Origin: Natronosporangium hydrolyticum
GTDB taxonomy: Bacteria > Actinomycetota > Actinomycetes > Mycobacteriales > Micromonosporaceae
Assembly (NCBI RefSeq): GCF_016925615.1
Contig: NZ_CP070499.1
Location: 5,456,001 to 5,520,000 of the forward strand
Length of the DNA stretch: 64,000 bases
Reading direction: 5' to 3'
Positions 46,763 through 56,040 of this stretch are shown here, one piece after another. The notes beneath the pieces were generated by a model. The model ran no database searches and had not been told where the DNA came from. It worked only from the letters and a program-made list of their open reading frames with translations. Both the position numbers and the translations under genes were made by a program. Positions within the stretch are counted from its first letter, which is position 1; each line of letters starts with the position of its first letter.

Positions 46763-47560
46763 GTGGGGAGGCTTTACTTCCAAATATTGGGGGAAACACG
46801 CATCTCAAACGCTGATGGCCGAGTATACTCGATCAACTCCGTCATGGTCAGAACAATGTTAGCAGCACTGCTCCTGGAGGGCTCCGGCAAGGTAGTCTCA
46901 ACCGGACGCTTGGCCGACTTAATGTGGAATGAGAGACCGCCATCAGCGGCGAGTAACCTGCGGACCTACAAGAGCAGGCTACAACACATTCTGAGGGTGA
47001 CCACGCAATCAAACAGAATCCTGACAGGTCAACGAGGAATCGGCGGCTACAGCATAGTCGCAGATAGTCAGGAAGTCGACCTCCTCTCATTTCGTTCACT
47101 GCGGGCGGAGGCAAAAAAAAAGCTCCTAGCAGGGAGAAACGAAGAAGCTGCCGTAGAGCTGAAGAAGGCGATTGCAATATGGCGAGGGCCTTTCGGAGAA
47201 GATCTCGCCAATACCGGCCGCCTAACGGCGATTGCACGTGGTGTTAACAACGAGCGAACGTTGGCTGTGGAACAGCTCGGAAGGGTGGCTATTACGATTC
47301 GCAACGTAGGTGAGGCAATACAGTTATTAGACAGACACGTGAATGACTCTCCCACCAGAGAAAGTGGTTGGGTACTACTGGCTTGCGCTCATTACATGAA
47401 TGGCAATCCCGCCATAGCGCAGAGCACTGTACGTCGCGCGTGCCAAGCCTTGTCAGAAGAAGTGGGACTATTGCCAAGCGCCGACCTTCGGGCTGCAGAA
47501 AACGCAGCTGTCCGCCACGATGACCGTTGGTTCCAGCGCCATCTGGGTTCAATGAGGTGA
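46763..47560 (+). CDS. SARP-family transcriptional activator
   Basis: 265 residues from GTG 46763 (AGGAGG 11 nt upstream). The N-terminal ~95 residues are an OmpR-like winged helix (YFQILGETRISNADGR, LLEGSGKVVSTGRLADLMW, ASNLRTYKSRLQ); the rest is the bacterial transcriptional activation domain (AVELKKAIAIWRGPFGEDLA, RVAITIRNVGEAIQLLDRHV). The usual C-terminal ATPase is absent, so it is a short SARP. Four TTA codons (46859, 46919, 47324, 47327) suggest bldA-tRNA control. Low GC. Likely target: the heptamer array at 42442-42503. Confidence 0.88.
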   Translation: MGRLYFQILGETRISNADGRVYSINSVMVRTMLAALLLEGSGKVVSTGRLADLMWNERPPSAASNLRTYKSRLQHILRVTTQSNRILTGQRGIGGYSIVADSQEVDLLSFRSLRAEAKKKLLAGRNEEAAVELKKAIAIWRGPFGEDLANTGRLTAIARGVNNERTLAVEQLGRVAITIRNVGEAIQLLDRHVNDSPTRESGWVLLACAHYMNGNPAIAQSTVRRACQALSEEVGLLPSADLRAAENAAVRHDDRWFQRHLGSMR

Positions 47561-47763
47561 TCTCAGTAACCCGATATGCCCTCGAAATGCCCACCTTTCC
47601 TCACTGTCCTGACTGGATCAGCGCTTATCGGATGAATCAAACTGGATAGATGGTATAGACGTCGATCACTGCCGGGATCAGGATTGACAAGATTGGAGAT
47701 AGAGCCCTCGATCCCGGTTAAAGGTACGACTCTCGAACTCACACAAGGATCGGCTGATTGAAC

Positions 47764-49137
47764 TCAGGCGCCGATGATGGACTGACCGCAGACCCGGACC
47801 ACCTGGCCGGTGACCCCGGCCGACCCCGGCGAGGCCAGCCAGGCGATCGCCTCCGCGACGTCGCCGGGGCGGCCCGCCTGCGAGAGGCTGTTCATCCGGC
47901 GGCCGAACTCGCGCGGCACCTTCGGCAGCTGGGCGGTCAGCGGGGTGTCGATGAACCCCGGCACGACAGCGTTCGCCGTCACCTCCCGCGGCTGGAGCGC
48001 CGGCGCCCACGCCCGCGCCAGACCGATCAACCCCGCCTTCGCCGCGGCGTAATGGGTCTGGCCAGCCTTGCCCGCGAGGCCCGCGAGCGACGAGACCATC
48101 ACGATCCGTCCCTGCTCCGGGACCAGCCCGTCGTCGAGCAGCCCCTCGGTTATCCGTACCACCGCGGCCAGGTCGAGTTCGAGGACCGCCTGCCAGTCGG
48201 TACCGCTCAACGTCGCAAGCTGGCGGTCGCGGGTGATGCCGGCGTTGTGGACGACGATGTCGACCTGCCCGTACTGGCCCGCGAGATGCTCGTTGATCCG
48301 TTGCGCCGCCGCCGGATCGGCCAGGTCGAGCTGCAGCGCGGTGCCGCCAACCCGGTTCGCGACCGCCGCCAGGCTGTCGCCGTGACCGGGCTGGTCGGCG
48401 CAGACCAGTTCGGCGCCGTCGCGGGCCAGCACCTCCGCGGTGGCGGCGCCGATCCCGCCGGCCGCGCCGGTCACCAGCGCCACCTTGCCCGCCAGCGGCC
48501 GGTGCCAGTCGGCCGGTGTGGTGACTTGCGCGGGCTGCAGGTGCAGCACCTGTCCAGAGAGGTACGCCGACCGGGACGAGAGTAGGAACCGGAGGGTGCC
48601 GGCGAGGTTCTCCTCGGCCCCCGGCGTCACCTGCACCAGGTGGGCGGTGCTGCCGCGGCCCAGCTCCTTGGCGAGGCTGCGGGTGAAGCCGGTCAGCGCC
48701 TCCTGTGCGGCGGCCGCACCGATCCCATCGGCGGCGGCGGGCGGCAGCCCGAGGACCAGCACCCGCCCGTTCGGGTAGAGGCTGGACAGGTGAGTCCGGA
48801 AGAAGTCGTGCAAGCCCCGCAACGACTCGACATCGGTCACCCCGGTCGCGTCGAAGATCAGCGCCGCGTGCAGCCGGGGCCGGTCCGGCCGGCCGCCGTT
48901 GGCCTGCGCCGGGACCGGCGCCGCTGGCGCCACCCGCTCCACCCCGGCAGCGCTGAGCACCTGCGAGATCATGCTGGTGACCCGGCCCCCGGTCGCGGTG
49001 CTGATCAGCGCGGGCCCGCTCAGCAGTGGGTCACCAGGGGTGTAGCGGTGTAGCCGTGGCGGCTCGGGGAGCCCGAACCGACGGACCAGCGCCCGGCCGG
49101 GTCCAGAATGCGCGAAACTTGCGTACCTGTCGCCCAT
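47764..49137 (-). CDS. High-molecular-weight FabG-type 3-oxoacyl-ACP/CoA reductase
   Basis: 457 residues. The C-terminal SDR half is complete: TGAAGGIG, NAGITRD, VMVSSLAG, YAAAKAG, and GFIDTPLTAQLP. The N-terminal ~210 residues are the extra flavodoxin-like, catalytically silent domain of the FabG4 class (LHDFFRTHLSSLYPNGRVLVLG). Reduces 3-oxoacyl groups with NAD(P)H. ATG 49137. Its usual thiolase/MaoC neighbours are not in view; the island lies beyond its 3' end. Confidence 0.9.
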   Translation of the reverse strand: MGDRYASFAHSGPGRALVRRFGLPEPPRLHRYTPGDPLLSGPALISTATGGRVTSMISQVLSAAGVERVAPAAPVPAQANGGRPDRPRLHAALIFDATGVTDVESLRGLHDFFRTHLSSLYPNGRVLVLGLPPAAADGIGAAAAQEALTGFTRSLAKELGRGSTAHLVQVTPGAEENLAGTLRFLLSSRSAYLSGQVLHLQPAQVTTPADWHRPLAGKVALVTGAAGGIGAATAEVLARDGAELVCADQPGHGDSLAAVANRVGGTALQLDLADPAAAQRINEHLAGQYGQVDIVVHNAGITRDRQLATLSGTDWQAVLELDLAAVVRITEGLLDDGLVPEQGRIVMVSSLAGLAGKAGQTHYAAAKAGLIGLARAWAPALQPREVTANAVVPGFIDTPLTAQLPKVPREFGRRMNSLSQAGRPGDVAEAIAWLASPGSAGVTGQVVRVCGQSIIGA

Positions 49138-49296
49138 CGGTCCACCGTACGTGTGAGTAGGCCTCCGGTGTGCCGCGGTAGGTGATCTCGTCGACCCGGT
49201 CGGGTGAACGGCGACGTGGCGCGGCCGGTCTAGGATCAGGTCGGCCGTTCACCCCCCGCGACGCGCGATCGCGGCGCGAATCACCCCGGAGTCGCC

Positions 49297-50946
49297 GTGA
49301 CCGAAGCGCCCGTCGCCGACCAGACGCCGCAGACCTCCCTCGACCAGTGGCGCCCCGCCCGACTGCTCGGGTTGGTGCTGCTGGCGCCGTCGCTGATCAT
49401 GTTGGTCGTGGGCTACGTGCTGCCCAGCGTCGCGACGCTGCGCGAAGGGCTCGGCCAACCCGGCGCCTTCGATCGGCTGCGCTCGGTGGACTACTTCGCG
49501 ACCTACGGGTTCGCCGGCTCGGTCCTGGTGTGGCCGGTCGTAACGGTCACCGGGGTGGCGTTGGTGGTGGCGTACTTCGCGAACCGGGCGGGCTGGTTCG
49601 CCCGGTGGCTGGTGCGGCTCACGCTGGTGCTGCCGATGGTGGCGCTGGCCCCGACCGCGTTCGCGCTGGGGTGGCGGCTGGACCGGGTCGACCCGGACGC
49701 CGGCACCGCGGAGGCGTTGGTCCGCTCGGCGGTCGGCTTCACCATGTTCGGGCTGCTGGTGGGTGTCGGGGTGACGCTCTACCTGGCCACGTTGCGGCAC
49801 CGGGCACAGACCCGCCCCGGGGCGGCCACCGTGGTCGTGGCGCTGCTCGCCGGCCTCACCACGGTGGCGGTCGGGCTGCAGCTCTACTCGTACCCGACCG
49901 TGCTGGGCAGCGACCCGGAGTCGGCCGCGACGCCGCTGGTCACCGTGGTCGAACTCGGCTTCCGGCAGGGTGACCTCGCCGCTGGCGCGGCCGCGGCGGC
50001 GGTGCTACTCGCCGCGCTGGCGGTGCTCGGGCTGGTGACGGTGCTGCTCGCGATCGTCACCGGGTTGCGGATCCAGATCTCGCCGGTACGCCGGGAGGAC
50101 GTCCCCGAGCCCGGGGCGCGCCGCCGGCCCGCCGCGGCCGGCACCTTCCACGGCACCAAGGCCGCCGCGCGGCATCCGGAGGCGGTGCTCGGCGCGATCC
50201 TCAGCCTGGCCGTCGTGCTGGCGGTCACGCTGTACGGACTGTGGCCATGGCTGAGCCGGCTGCTCCAATTCCGGAGCGCCGACCAGACCGGGCAGCTGCT
50301 CCTCAACACTTGGCTGCCGCCACTGATCGGGGCGGTGATCGGGATGGTGGTGGCGGCGCTGGCCGGCTTCGCGATCGGCGCGCTGCGCCCGCTGGGCCGG
50401 TTCAGCCCGGCGCTGCTGCTGCTCTTCGCACCGTGGCTCTTCGTCGGCAACGGGGTGCTCAGCATCGCCGAATATCAGCGACTGAGCGACGCTGGCGGCG
50501 CCGACGGTTTCTGGTCGCTGGTGCCGCCCGGCTGGGTGGTGGTGCCGGCGGTGGTCGTGTTCACCCTGCTCTTCCGCGGTCAGGAACCCCGCTGGCGGGA
50601 GCTGCGGCAGGCCGGGACCGGGCTCGGGGCGGCGACCGTCCGGGCGCTGATCGGGCCGGCGATGCCAATGTTCTGGCTGGTGGGCGCGGTTACCTGGCTG
50701 GTGCAGGCGCAGAGCCTGATCTGGAATCAGGTGACCGCGGCGCCGGACCAACAGTCGGGCCCGCTGGCCGCGTTGCGACACCAGCAGGAGCTGGCCGCCG
50801 CGCAGGCCGAGCCCGCGATCGGGCTGGTGCTGCCGTTCGTGGTGATCCTCGCCTTCGCGGGCGGGTTGGCGCTGCTCCAACTCACCTATCTGGACCGGTT
50901 GACCATCCGGGTCGGCCGGGCCGAGCCGGCGCCGCCCGTACCATGA
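49297..50946 (+). CDS. Double-permease-like membrane protein (paralogue 1, before purB)
   Basis: 549 residues, about twelve transmembrane helices in two halves, each like a MalF/MalG-type permease (LLGLVLLAPSLIMLVVGYVLPSVATL at the start; LLNTWLPPLIGAVIGMVVAALAGFAIGALRPLG in the second half). It is clearly paralogous to the protein at 52490-54343. No ATPase or binding protein is adjacent, so transport is not shown. It ends 4 bp before purB. Confidence 0.78.
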   Translation: MTEAPVADQTPQTSLDQWRPARLLGLVLLAPSLIMLVVGYVLPSVATLREGLGQPGAFDRLRSVDYFATYGFAGSVLVWPVVTVTGVALVVAYFANRAGWFARWLVRLTLVLPMVALAPTAFALGWRLDRVDPDAGTAEALVRSAVGFTMFGLLVGVGVTLYLATLRHRAQTRPGAATVVVALLAGLTTVAVGLQLYSYPTVLGSDPESAATPLVTVVELGFRQGDLAAGAAAAAVLLAALAVLGLVTVLLAIVTGLRIQISPVRREDVPEPGARRRPAAAGTFHGTKAAARHPEAVLGAILSLAVVLAVTLYGLWPWLSRLLQFRSADQTGQLLLNTWLPPLIGAVIGMVVAALAGFAIGALRPLGRFSPALLLLFAPWLFVGNGVLSIAEYQRLSDAGGADGFWSLVPPGWVVVPAVVVFTLLFRGQEPRWRELRQAGTGLGAATVRALIGPAMPMFWLVGAVTWLVQAQSLIWNQVTAAPDQQSGPLAALRHQQELAAAQAEPAIGLVLPFVVILAFAGGLALLQLTYLDRLTIRVGRAEPAPPVP

Positions 50947-50950
50947 GCGG

Positions 50951-52369
50951 GTGATCCCCAATGTGCTGGCGCAGCGGTACGCCTCCCCGGAATTGACAAC
51001 CATCTGGTCCCCGGAGGAGAAGGTGCGCATCGAGCGCCGGCTGTGGCTGGCGGTGCTCCGCGCCCAGCAGGACCTCGGCGTCGAGCTGCCGCCCGGCGTG
51101 ATCGAGGCGTACGAGCAGGTGCTCGACCAGGTCGACCTGGACTCGATCACCCAGCGGGAACGGGTGACCCGGCACGATGTCAAGGCCCGGATCGAGGAGT
51201 TCAGCGCCCTCGCCGGCCACGAACACATCCACAAGGGCATGACCTCCCGGGATCTGACCGAGAACGTCGAGCAGCTGCAGGTCCGGGCCTCGCTGGAGCT
51301 GATCCGCGACCGGAGCGTCGCCGCCCTGGCCCGGCTGGCCCGGCTCGCCGTCGCCCACCAGGACACGGTGCTGGTGGGTCGGTCCCACAACGTGCCCGCC
51401 CAGGCCACCACCCTGGGCAAGCGGTTCGCCACGGTGGCGCAGGAGCTGCTGCTCGGCTACGAGCGGGTCAGCGACCTGCTCCGGCGGTACCCGCTGCGTG
51501 GTCTCAAGGGGCCGGTGGGGACCGCCGCCGACCAGCTCGACCTGCTCGACGGGGACGCCGACCGGCTCGCTGGGCTGGAACGCCGGGTGGCCCGCCATCT
51601 CGGGTTCGATCGGGTGCTCGACTCGGTCGGCCAAGTCTATCCGCGCTCGCTCGACCTGGACGTGGTCTCGTCGTTGAGCCAGCTGGCCGCCGCCCCCTCG
51701 TCGTTCGCCACCACGCTACGGCTGATGGTGGGGCACGAGCTGGCCACCGAAGGGTTCCGGCCGGGGCAGGTCGGCTCGTCGGCGATGCCGCACAAGATGA
51801 ACACCCGGTCGAGTGAACGGATCAACGGGTTCGCGGTGCTGCTGCGCGGCTACCTCTCGATGGCTGGGGAACTCGCTGGCGACCAGTGGAACGAGGGCGA
51901 TGTCTCGTGTTCCGTGGTCCGCCGGGTGGCGCTGCCCGACGCGTTCTTCGCCGCCGACGGCCTGTTCCAGACCTTCTTGACAGTGCTCGACGAGTTCGGC
52001 GCCTACCCCGCGGTGATCGCCCGGGAGCTCGACCGGTACCTGCCGTTCCTCGCCACCACCCGGATTCTGGTCGCCGCGGTCCAGCGGGGGGTGGGGCGTG
52101 AGGTCGCCCACGAGGCGATCAAGGAACATGCGGTGGCGGTGGCGCTCGCGATGCGGGAACAGGGCGCCCGGGAGAACGATCTCCTCGGCCGGCTCGCCGA
52201 AGATCCCCGGTTGGGGCTTTCCCGGGCCGACATCGACGCGCTGGTCGCCGACGAGTCGGCCTTCACCGGGGCGGCGTCGGCGCAGGTCGATGCCGTGGCC
52301 GCCGAGGTGGCGCCGGTGGTCGCCGCGCACCCGGACGCGGCCGGGTACGCCCCGGTGCCGATTCTCTGA
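50951..52369 (+). CDS. purB: Adenylosuccinate lyase
   Basis: 472 residues from GTG 50951. Cleaves SAICAR and adenylosuccinate. Seen: the fumarase/lyase signature GSSAMPHKMN, GHEHIHKGMTSRDLTEN, VGRSHNVPAQATTLGKR, and SCSVVRRVALPDAF. Length and order are typical of actinobacterial PurB. Lies between the two paralogous permease-like genes, 4 bp after the first. Confidence 0.96.
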   Translation: MIPNVLAQRYASPELTTIWSPEEKVRIERRLWLAVLRAQQDLGVELPPGVIEAYEQVLDQVDLDSITQRERVTRHDVKARIEEFSALAGHEHIHKGMTSRDLTENVEQLQVRASLELIRDRSVAALARLARLAVAHQDTVLVGRSHNVPAQATTLGKRFATVAQELLLGYERVSDLLRRYPLRGLKGPVGTAADQLDLLDGDADRLAGLERRVARHLGFDRVLDSVGQVYPRSLDLDVVSSLSQLAAAPSSFATTLRLMVGHELATEGFRPGQVGSSAMPHKMNTRSSERINGFAVLLRGYLSMAGELAGDQWNEGDVSCSVVRRVALPDAFFAADGLFQTFLTVLDEFGAYPAVIARELDRYLPFLATTRILVAAVQRGVGREVAHEAIKEHAVAVALAMREQGARENDLLGRLAEDPRLGLSRADIDALVADESAFTGAASAQVDAVAAEVAPVVAAHPDAAGYAPVPIL

Positions 52370-52489
52370 CGCCCGCTCGCCGGGCCGCGTGGCTGACCCG
52401 CTGCCGGGCGCCGCGGCTGCTGCCCCGCGGGTATGGCGACGGCCGGTTACCATCAGCTCACCTGTTCCTGTCCAGGAAGGACCGTGCTG

Positions 52490-54343
52490 ATGCTGCCCAC
52501 CCCGCCGCAACCGCCGCAGCACCCAGCACCGCAGCACCCTCCACAGCAACACACTCCGCACCAGTACCCGGCGCAGCCGTACCCCCCGCAGCAGCCACCT
52601 CCTAACCGGGCGCCCGGTCCGGGAGTCGATCCGGCCCGGGCCAGGCCGATGCGGGCCAACCCGCTCGGCCTGCTCCTGCTGCTGCCGGCGGCGGTGGCGC
52701 TGCTCGTCGGCTACGGGTGGCCCACCTTGCGGACGGTGTGGCTCAGCTTCGACCAGCGGCAGCGCTTCGTCCCCGAGGACGGCGACCGCACCCTGGCCAA
52801 CTACGAGCGGGCGTTCAACATCCTGTTCGACGGGTCGGTGGTCGACTCGTTCGTCGGCCGCGGCGCGCAGGGCTACCTGCTGGCGCTCTCGTTGGCGTTG
52901 ATACCGCTCGCGCTGCTGGTGGTAATCGCCCCGTTGCTGGCGTGGGCGATCAACGGGGCTCCCACCCCACTCCGGCGGGGTGTCCGGCTGGCATTGACGC
53001 TGCCGCTGGTGATGGTCGCGCCGTCAGCGCTGGTGGTCGGCTGGGTTCGGGATCGACTCGACCTGACCGAGAGCACCGGCGCCGGTTCGGCGCTCCGCTC
53101 GGCGGTGTGGTTGACCTTGTTCGGCGCGTTGCTGGCGGTGGGGACCATGCTGTTCCTGGCCGCCATGCGGGAGCCGCGGACCGGTCCCCAGGCCGGCGGT
53201 GGGGCGGGCTGGCTGCCGAACCGGCGGGTGCTGGGCGGCATGGGCGCGGTGGCGGCAGTGATTGTCCTGGCCGCGTTCGCGATCGCGTTGCAGTCCTTCA
53301 CCTACCCGGCATACCTGCCGGGTAGGCCCACGGCGGGCATACCGCCGCTGGTGGAGATCTACCAGCAGGGTCTGGCGCGGGGGGACTTCGGCCTCGCCGC
53401 CGCGCTATCGGTGCTGTTGCTGGTGCCGGTGATGGTGCTCGGCATCGCCGCAACGCTAGTGATCATCTTTACTCGGATGCGGATCGAGGTCATGAGCGCC
53501 GGCGACCGCTCGGTGGTCGCGGTCGCCGCGCCGGACCCGGCCGCAAGCGCCGCCGCCAGCGCCCCGGCCGGCGCGACCGACGGGCAGCGCCGCCTGGTCA
53601 AAGGGGTGATCGCCGGGGCCGGGGGGTTGCTGGTGCTCGGAGTGTGGCTTTACCAAATCTGGCCCTGGTTGTCGCGGCTGGGCGGGCTCGGGCCGGGCGA
53701 CCGGAACGCCGCCGCCTCGATCGTCCTCCACACCTGGGCGCCGCCGCTGATCTCCACCCTGATCGGGGTCGGGCTGGCCGCACTCGCCGGTTACGGCATC
53801 GGCGCGATGCGGCCGATGGGCCGCTGGAGCGAGCTGCTCCTGCTGCCGTTCGCGCCGTGGCTGTTCGTCGGGGTCGGCCCGCTGGCGATCGCGAAGTACG
53901 ACAGCGCCGCGTTCGGGCCCTTCCCGCGGCTGGACACGTTCCTGGTCTACATCCCGCCGATCTGGTTGACCATTCCGGCGCTGTTCGTCTTCACGCTGTT
54001 GTTCCGGGGGCTCACCGGGCAGCGGGCCGCCGCCGCAGCCGCCGGGCCTGATCCGGGCGCCGGTCTCCAGCTCGTCCGGGCGCTGCCGATGGTCGCGCTC
54101 GTGGCCGGCGCCACCTGGTTGCTGCAGTCGCAGAGCCTGCTGTGGGGGCTGCTGGTCTCCCGGGAGGAGTTCACCGGCCCGGTCTGGGCGCTGCGGATGA
54201 TCGGGTTCGGCACCGGGCAGGAAGATGCGGGATTTGGCCTGGTGTTCCCGATTCCGATGCTGTTGCTGTTCCTCGTCGGCGCCGGTGTGCTCCAGCTCAT
54301 GTACCTCGATCGGGTCGCCATCCGGGTCGGGCGCGGCAGCTAA
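52490..54343 (+). CDS. Double-permease-like membrane protein (paralogue 2, after purB)
   Basis: 617 residues. A ~50-residue Pro/Gln/His-rich N-terminal tail (PPQPPQHPAPQHPPQQHTPH) precedes two permease-like halves. Blocks such as WPWLSRLGGLGPGDRNAAAS and LLLLPFAPWLFVGVGPLAIA align with the protein at 49297-50946. ATG 52490 has AAGG 9 nt upstream. Probable function: ABC-type sugar-like permease without visible ATPase, or a non-transport membrane protein. Confidence 0.78.
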   Translation: MLPTPPQPPQHPAPQHPPQQHTPHQYPAQPYPPQQPPPNRAPGPGVDPARARPMRANPLGLLLLLPAAVALLVGYGWPTLRTVWLSFDQRQRFVPEDGDRTLANYERAFNILFDGSVVDSFVGRGAQGYLLALSLALIPLALLVVIAPLLAWAINGAPTPLRRGVRLALTLPLVMVAPSALVVGWVRDRLDLTESTGAGSALRSAVWLTLFGALLAVGTMLFLAAMREPRTGPQAGGGAGWLPNRRVLGGMGAVAAVIVLAAFAIALQSFTYPAYLPGRPTAGIPPLVEIYQQGLARGDFGLAAALSVLLLVPVMVLGIAATLVIIFTRMRIEVMSAGDRSVVAVAAPDPAASAAASAPAGATDGQRRLVKGVIAGAGGLLVLGVWLYQIWPWLSRLGGLGPGDRNAAASIVLHTWAPPLISTLIGVGLAALAGYGIGAMRPMGRWSELLLLPFAPWLFVGVGPLAIAKYDSAAFGPFPRLDTFLVYIPPIWLTIPALFVFTLLFRGLTGQRAAAAAAGPDPGAGLQLVRALPMVALVAGATWLLQSQSLLWGLLVSREEFTGPVWALRMIGFGTGQEDAGFGLVFPIPMLLLFLVGAGVLQLMYLDRVAIRVGRGS

Positions 54344-54352
54344 CCTGATCGC

Positions 54353-54982
54353 GTGGATTGGCTCCTGTCGGCCGGCATGGCCTTCGCCGCGATCGCGCCG
54401 GTGGAGCTACCGGATAAGACTTTTGTGGCGACCCTGGTGCTCAGCACCCGGTTTCGGCCGCTGGCGGTCTGGCTCGGGGTGGTCTCCGCGTTCGCGCTCC
54501 ACTGCCTGATCGCGGTCGCCGCCGGCAGCGTCGTCGGGCTGCTGCCCACCAGCCCGGTGCGGCTGGTCGCCGCCGGCCTCTTCCTGGTCGGCGCGGTGAT
54601 CATGGTGCGGGGGGCGCGGCAGGCCGACGCCGAGGAGCGGGAGCAACACCAGCACTACCAGGAGAAGCTCAGCGAGCGGGCCGGGCCGCGGGGCGGCTGG
54701 GCCGCGTACAGCGCCAGTTTCGTGCTGCTCTTCACCGCCGAGTGGGGCGACCTGTCGCAGCTGTTCACGATGGGGCTGGTCGCTGGCGGCGAGCCGGCGA
54801 CCGCGGTCTTCCTCGGCGCCTGGGGGGCGTTGGCGGCGGTCTCCGGGGCGGCGGTGCTCGCCGGCAGCTGGATTGTCCGGAAGGTGCGGCTATCGCTGGT
54901 GCGGTACATCGCCGGGGCGGTCTGCCTGGTCCTGGCGACCGTGTTGACCGTCTCAGCGATCATGGAGGCATCGTGGAGTTAG
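54353..54982 (+). CDS. GDT1/TMEM165 (UPF0016) cation transporter
   Basis: 209 residues, six transmembrane helices with the two repeated motifs: APVELPDKTFVATLVLS (E-x-PDKT) and LLFTAEWGDLSQL (E-WGD). Members exchange Mn2+ or Ca2+ for H+. The start is GTG 54353, 9 bp after the permease-like gene, so possibly in its transcript. Confidence 0.9.
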   Translation: MDWLLSAGMAFAAIAPVELPDKTFVATLVLSTRFRPLAVWLGVVSAFALHCLIAVAAGSVVGLLPTSPVRLVAAGLFLVGAVIMVRGARQADAEEREQHQHYQEKLSERAGPRGGWAAYSASFVLLFTAEWGDLSQLFTMGLVAGGEPATAVFLGAWGALAAVSGAAVLAGSWIVRKVRLSLVRYIAGAVCLVLATVLTVSAIMEASWS

Positions 54983-55090
54983 CCCGTCGGACGGACGCGG
55001 TATCCTGGGCCTGGCCTAACCTGAGCACATCCTGGTCACCGCGGTAGCCGGGGCCGGGCCGTCCAGACCCCATGACGTCAGGAGTAGCTG

Positions 55091-55347
55091 GTGACGCGCG
55101 TCGTTGTCGACGTCATGCTCAAACCCGAGATTCTCGATCCGCAAGGTCAGGCGGTCGCCGATGCGCTGCCGCGACTCGGCGTCACCGGCGTCCGGTCGGT
55201 GCGGATCGGGCGCCGGATCGAGCTCGAATTCGAGAGCACACCGGAGCGGCAGCAGCTCGACGAGCTCGCCGACCAACTGCTCGCCAACCCGGTGATCGAA
55301 GATTATGCGATCAGCCTGCCGGAGCAGGCGATTCCGGAGGAGGCCGC

Positions 55348-55351
<4 letters not shown>
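55091..55351 (+). CDS. purS: Phosphoribosylformylglycinamidine synthase subunit PurS
   Basis: 86 residues from GTG 55091 with GGAG 6 nt upstream. [23 protein letters not shown] and [13 protein letters not shown] are the PurS fold. Scaffolds PurL and PurQ in the FGAM synthase complex. The stop overlaps purQ by GTGA. Confidence 0.95.
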
Positions 55352-56036
<685 letters not shown>

Positions 56037-56040
<4 letters not shown>

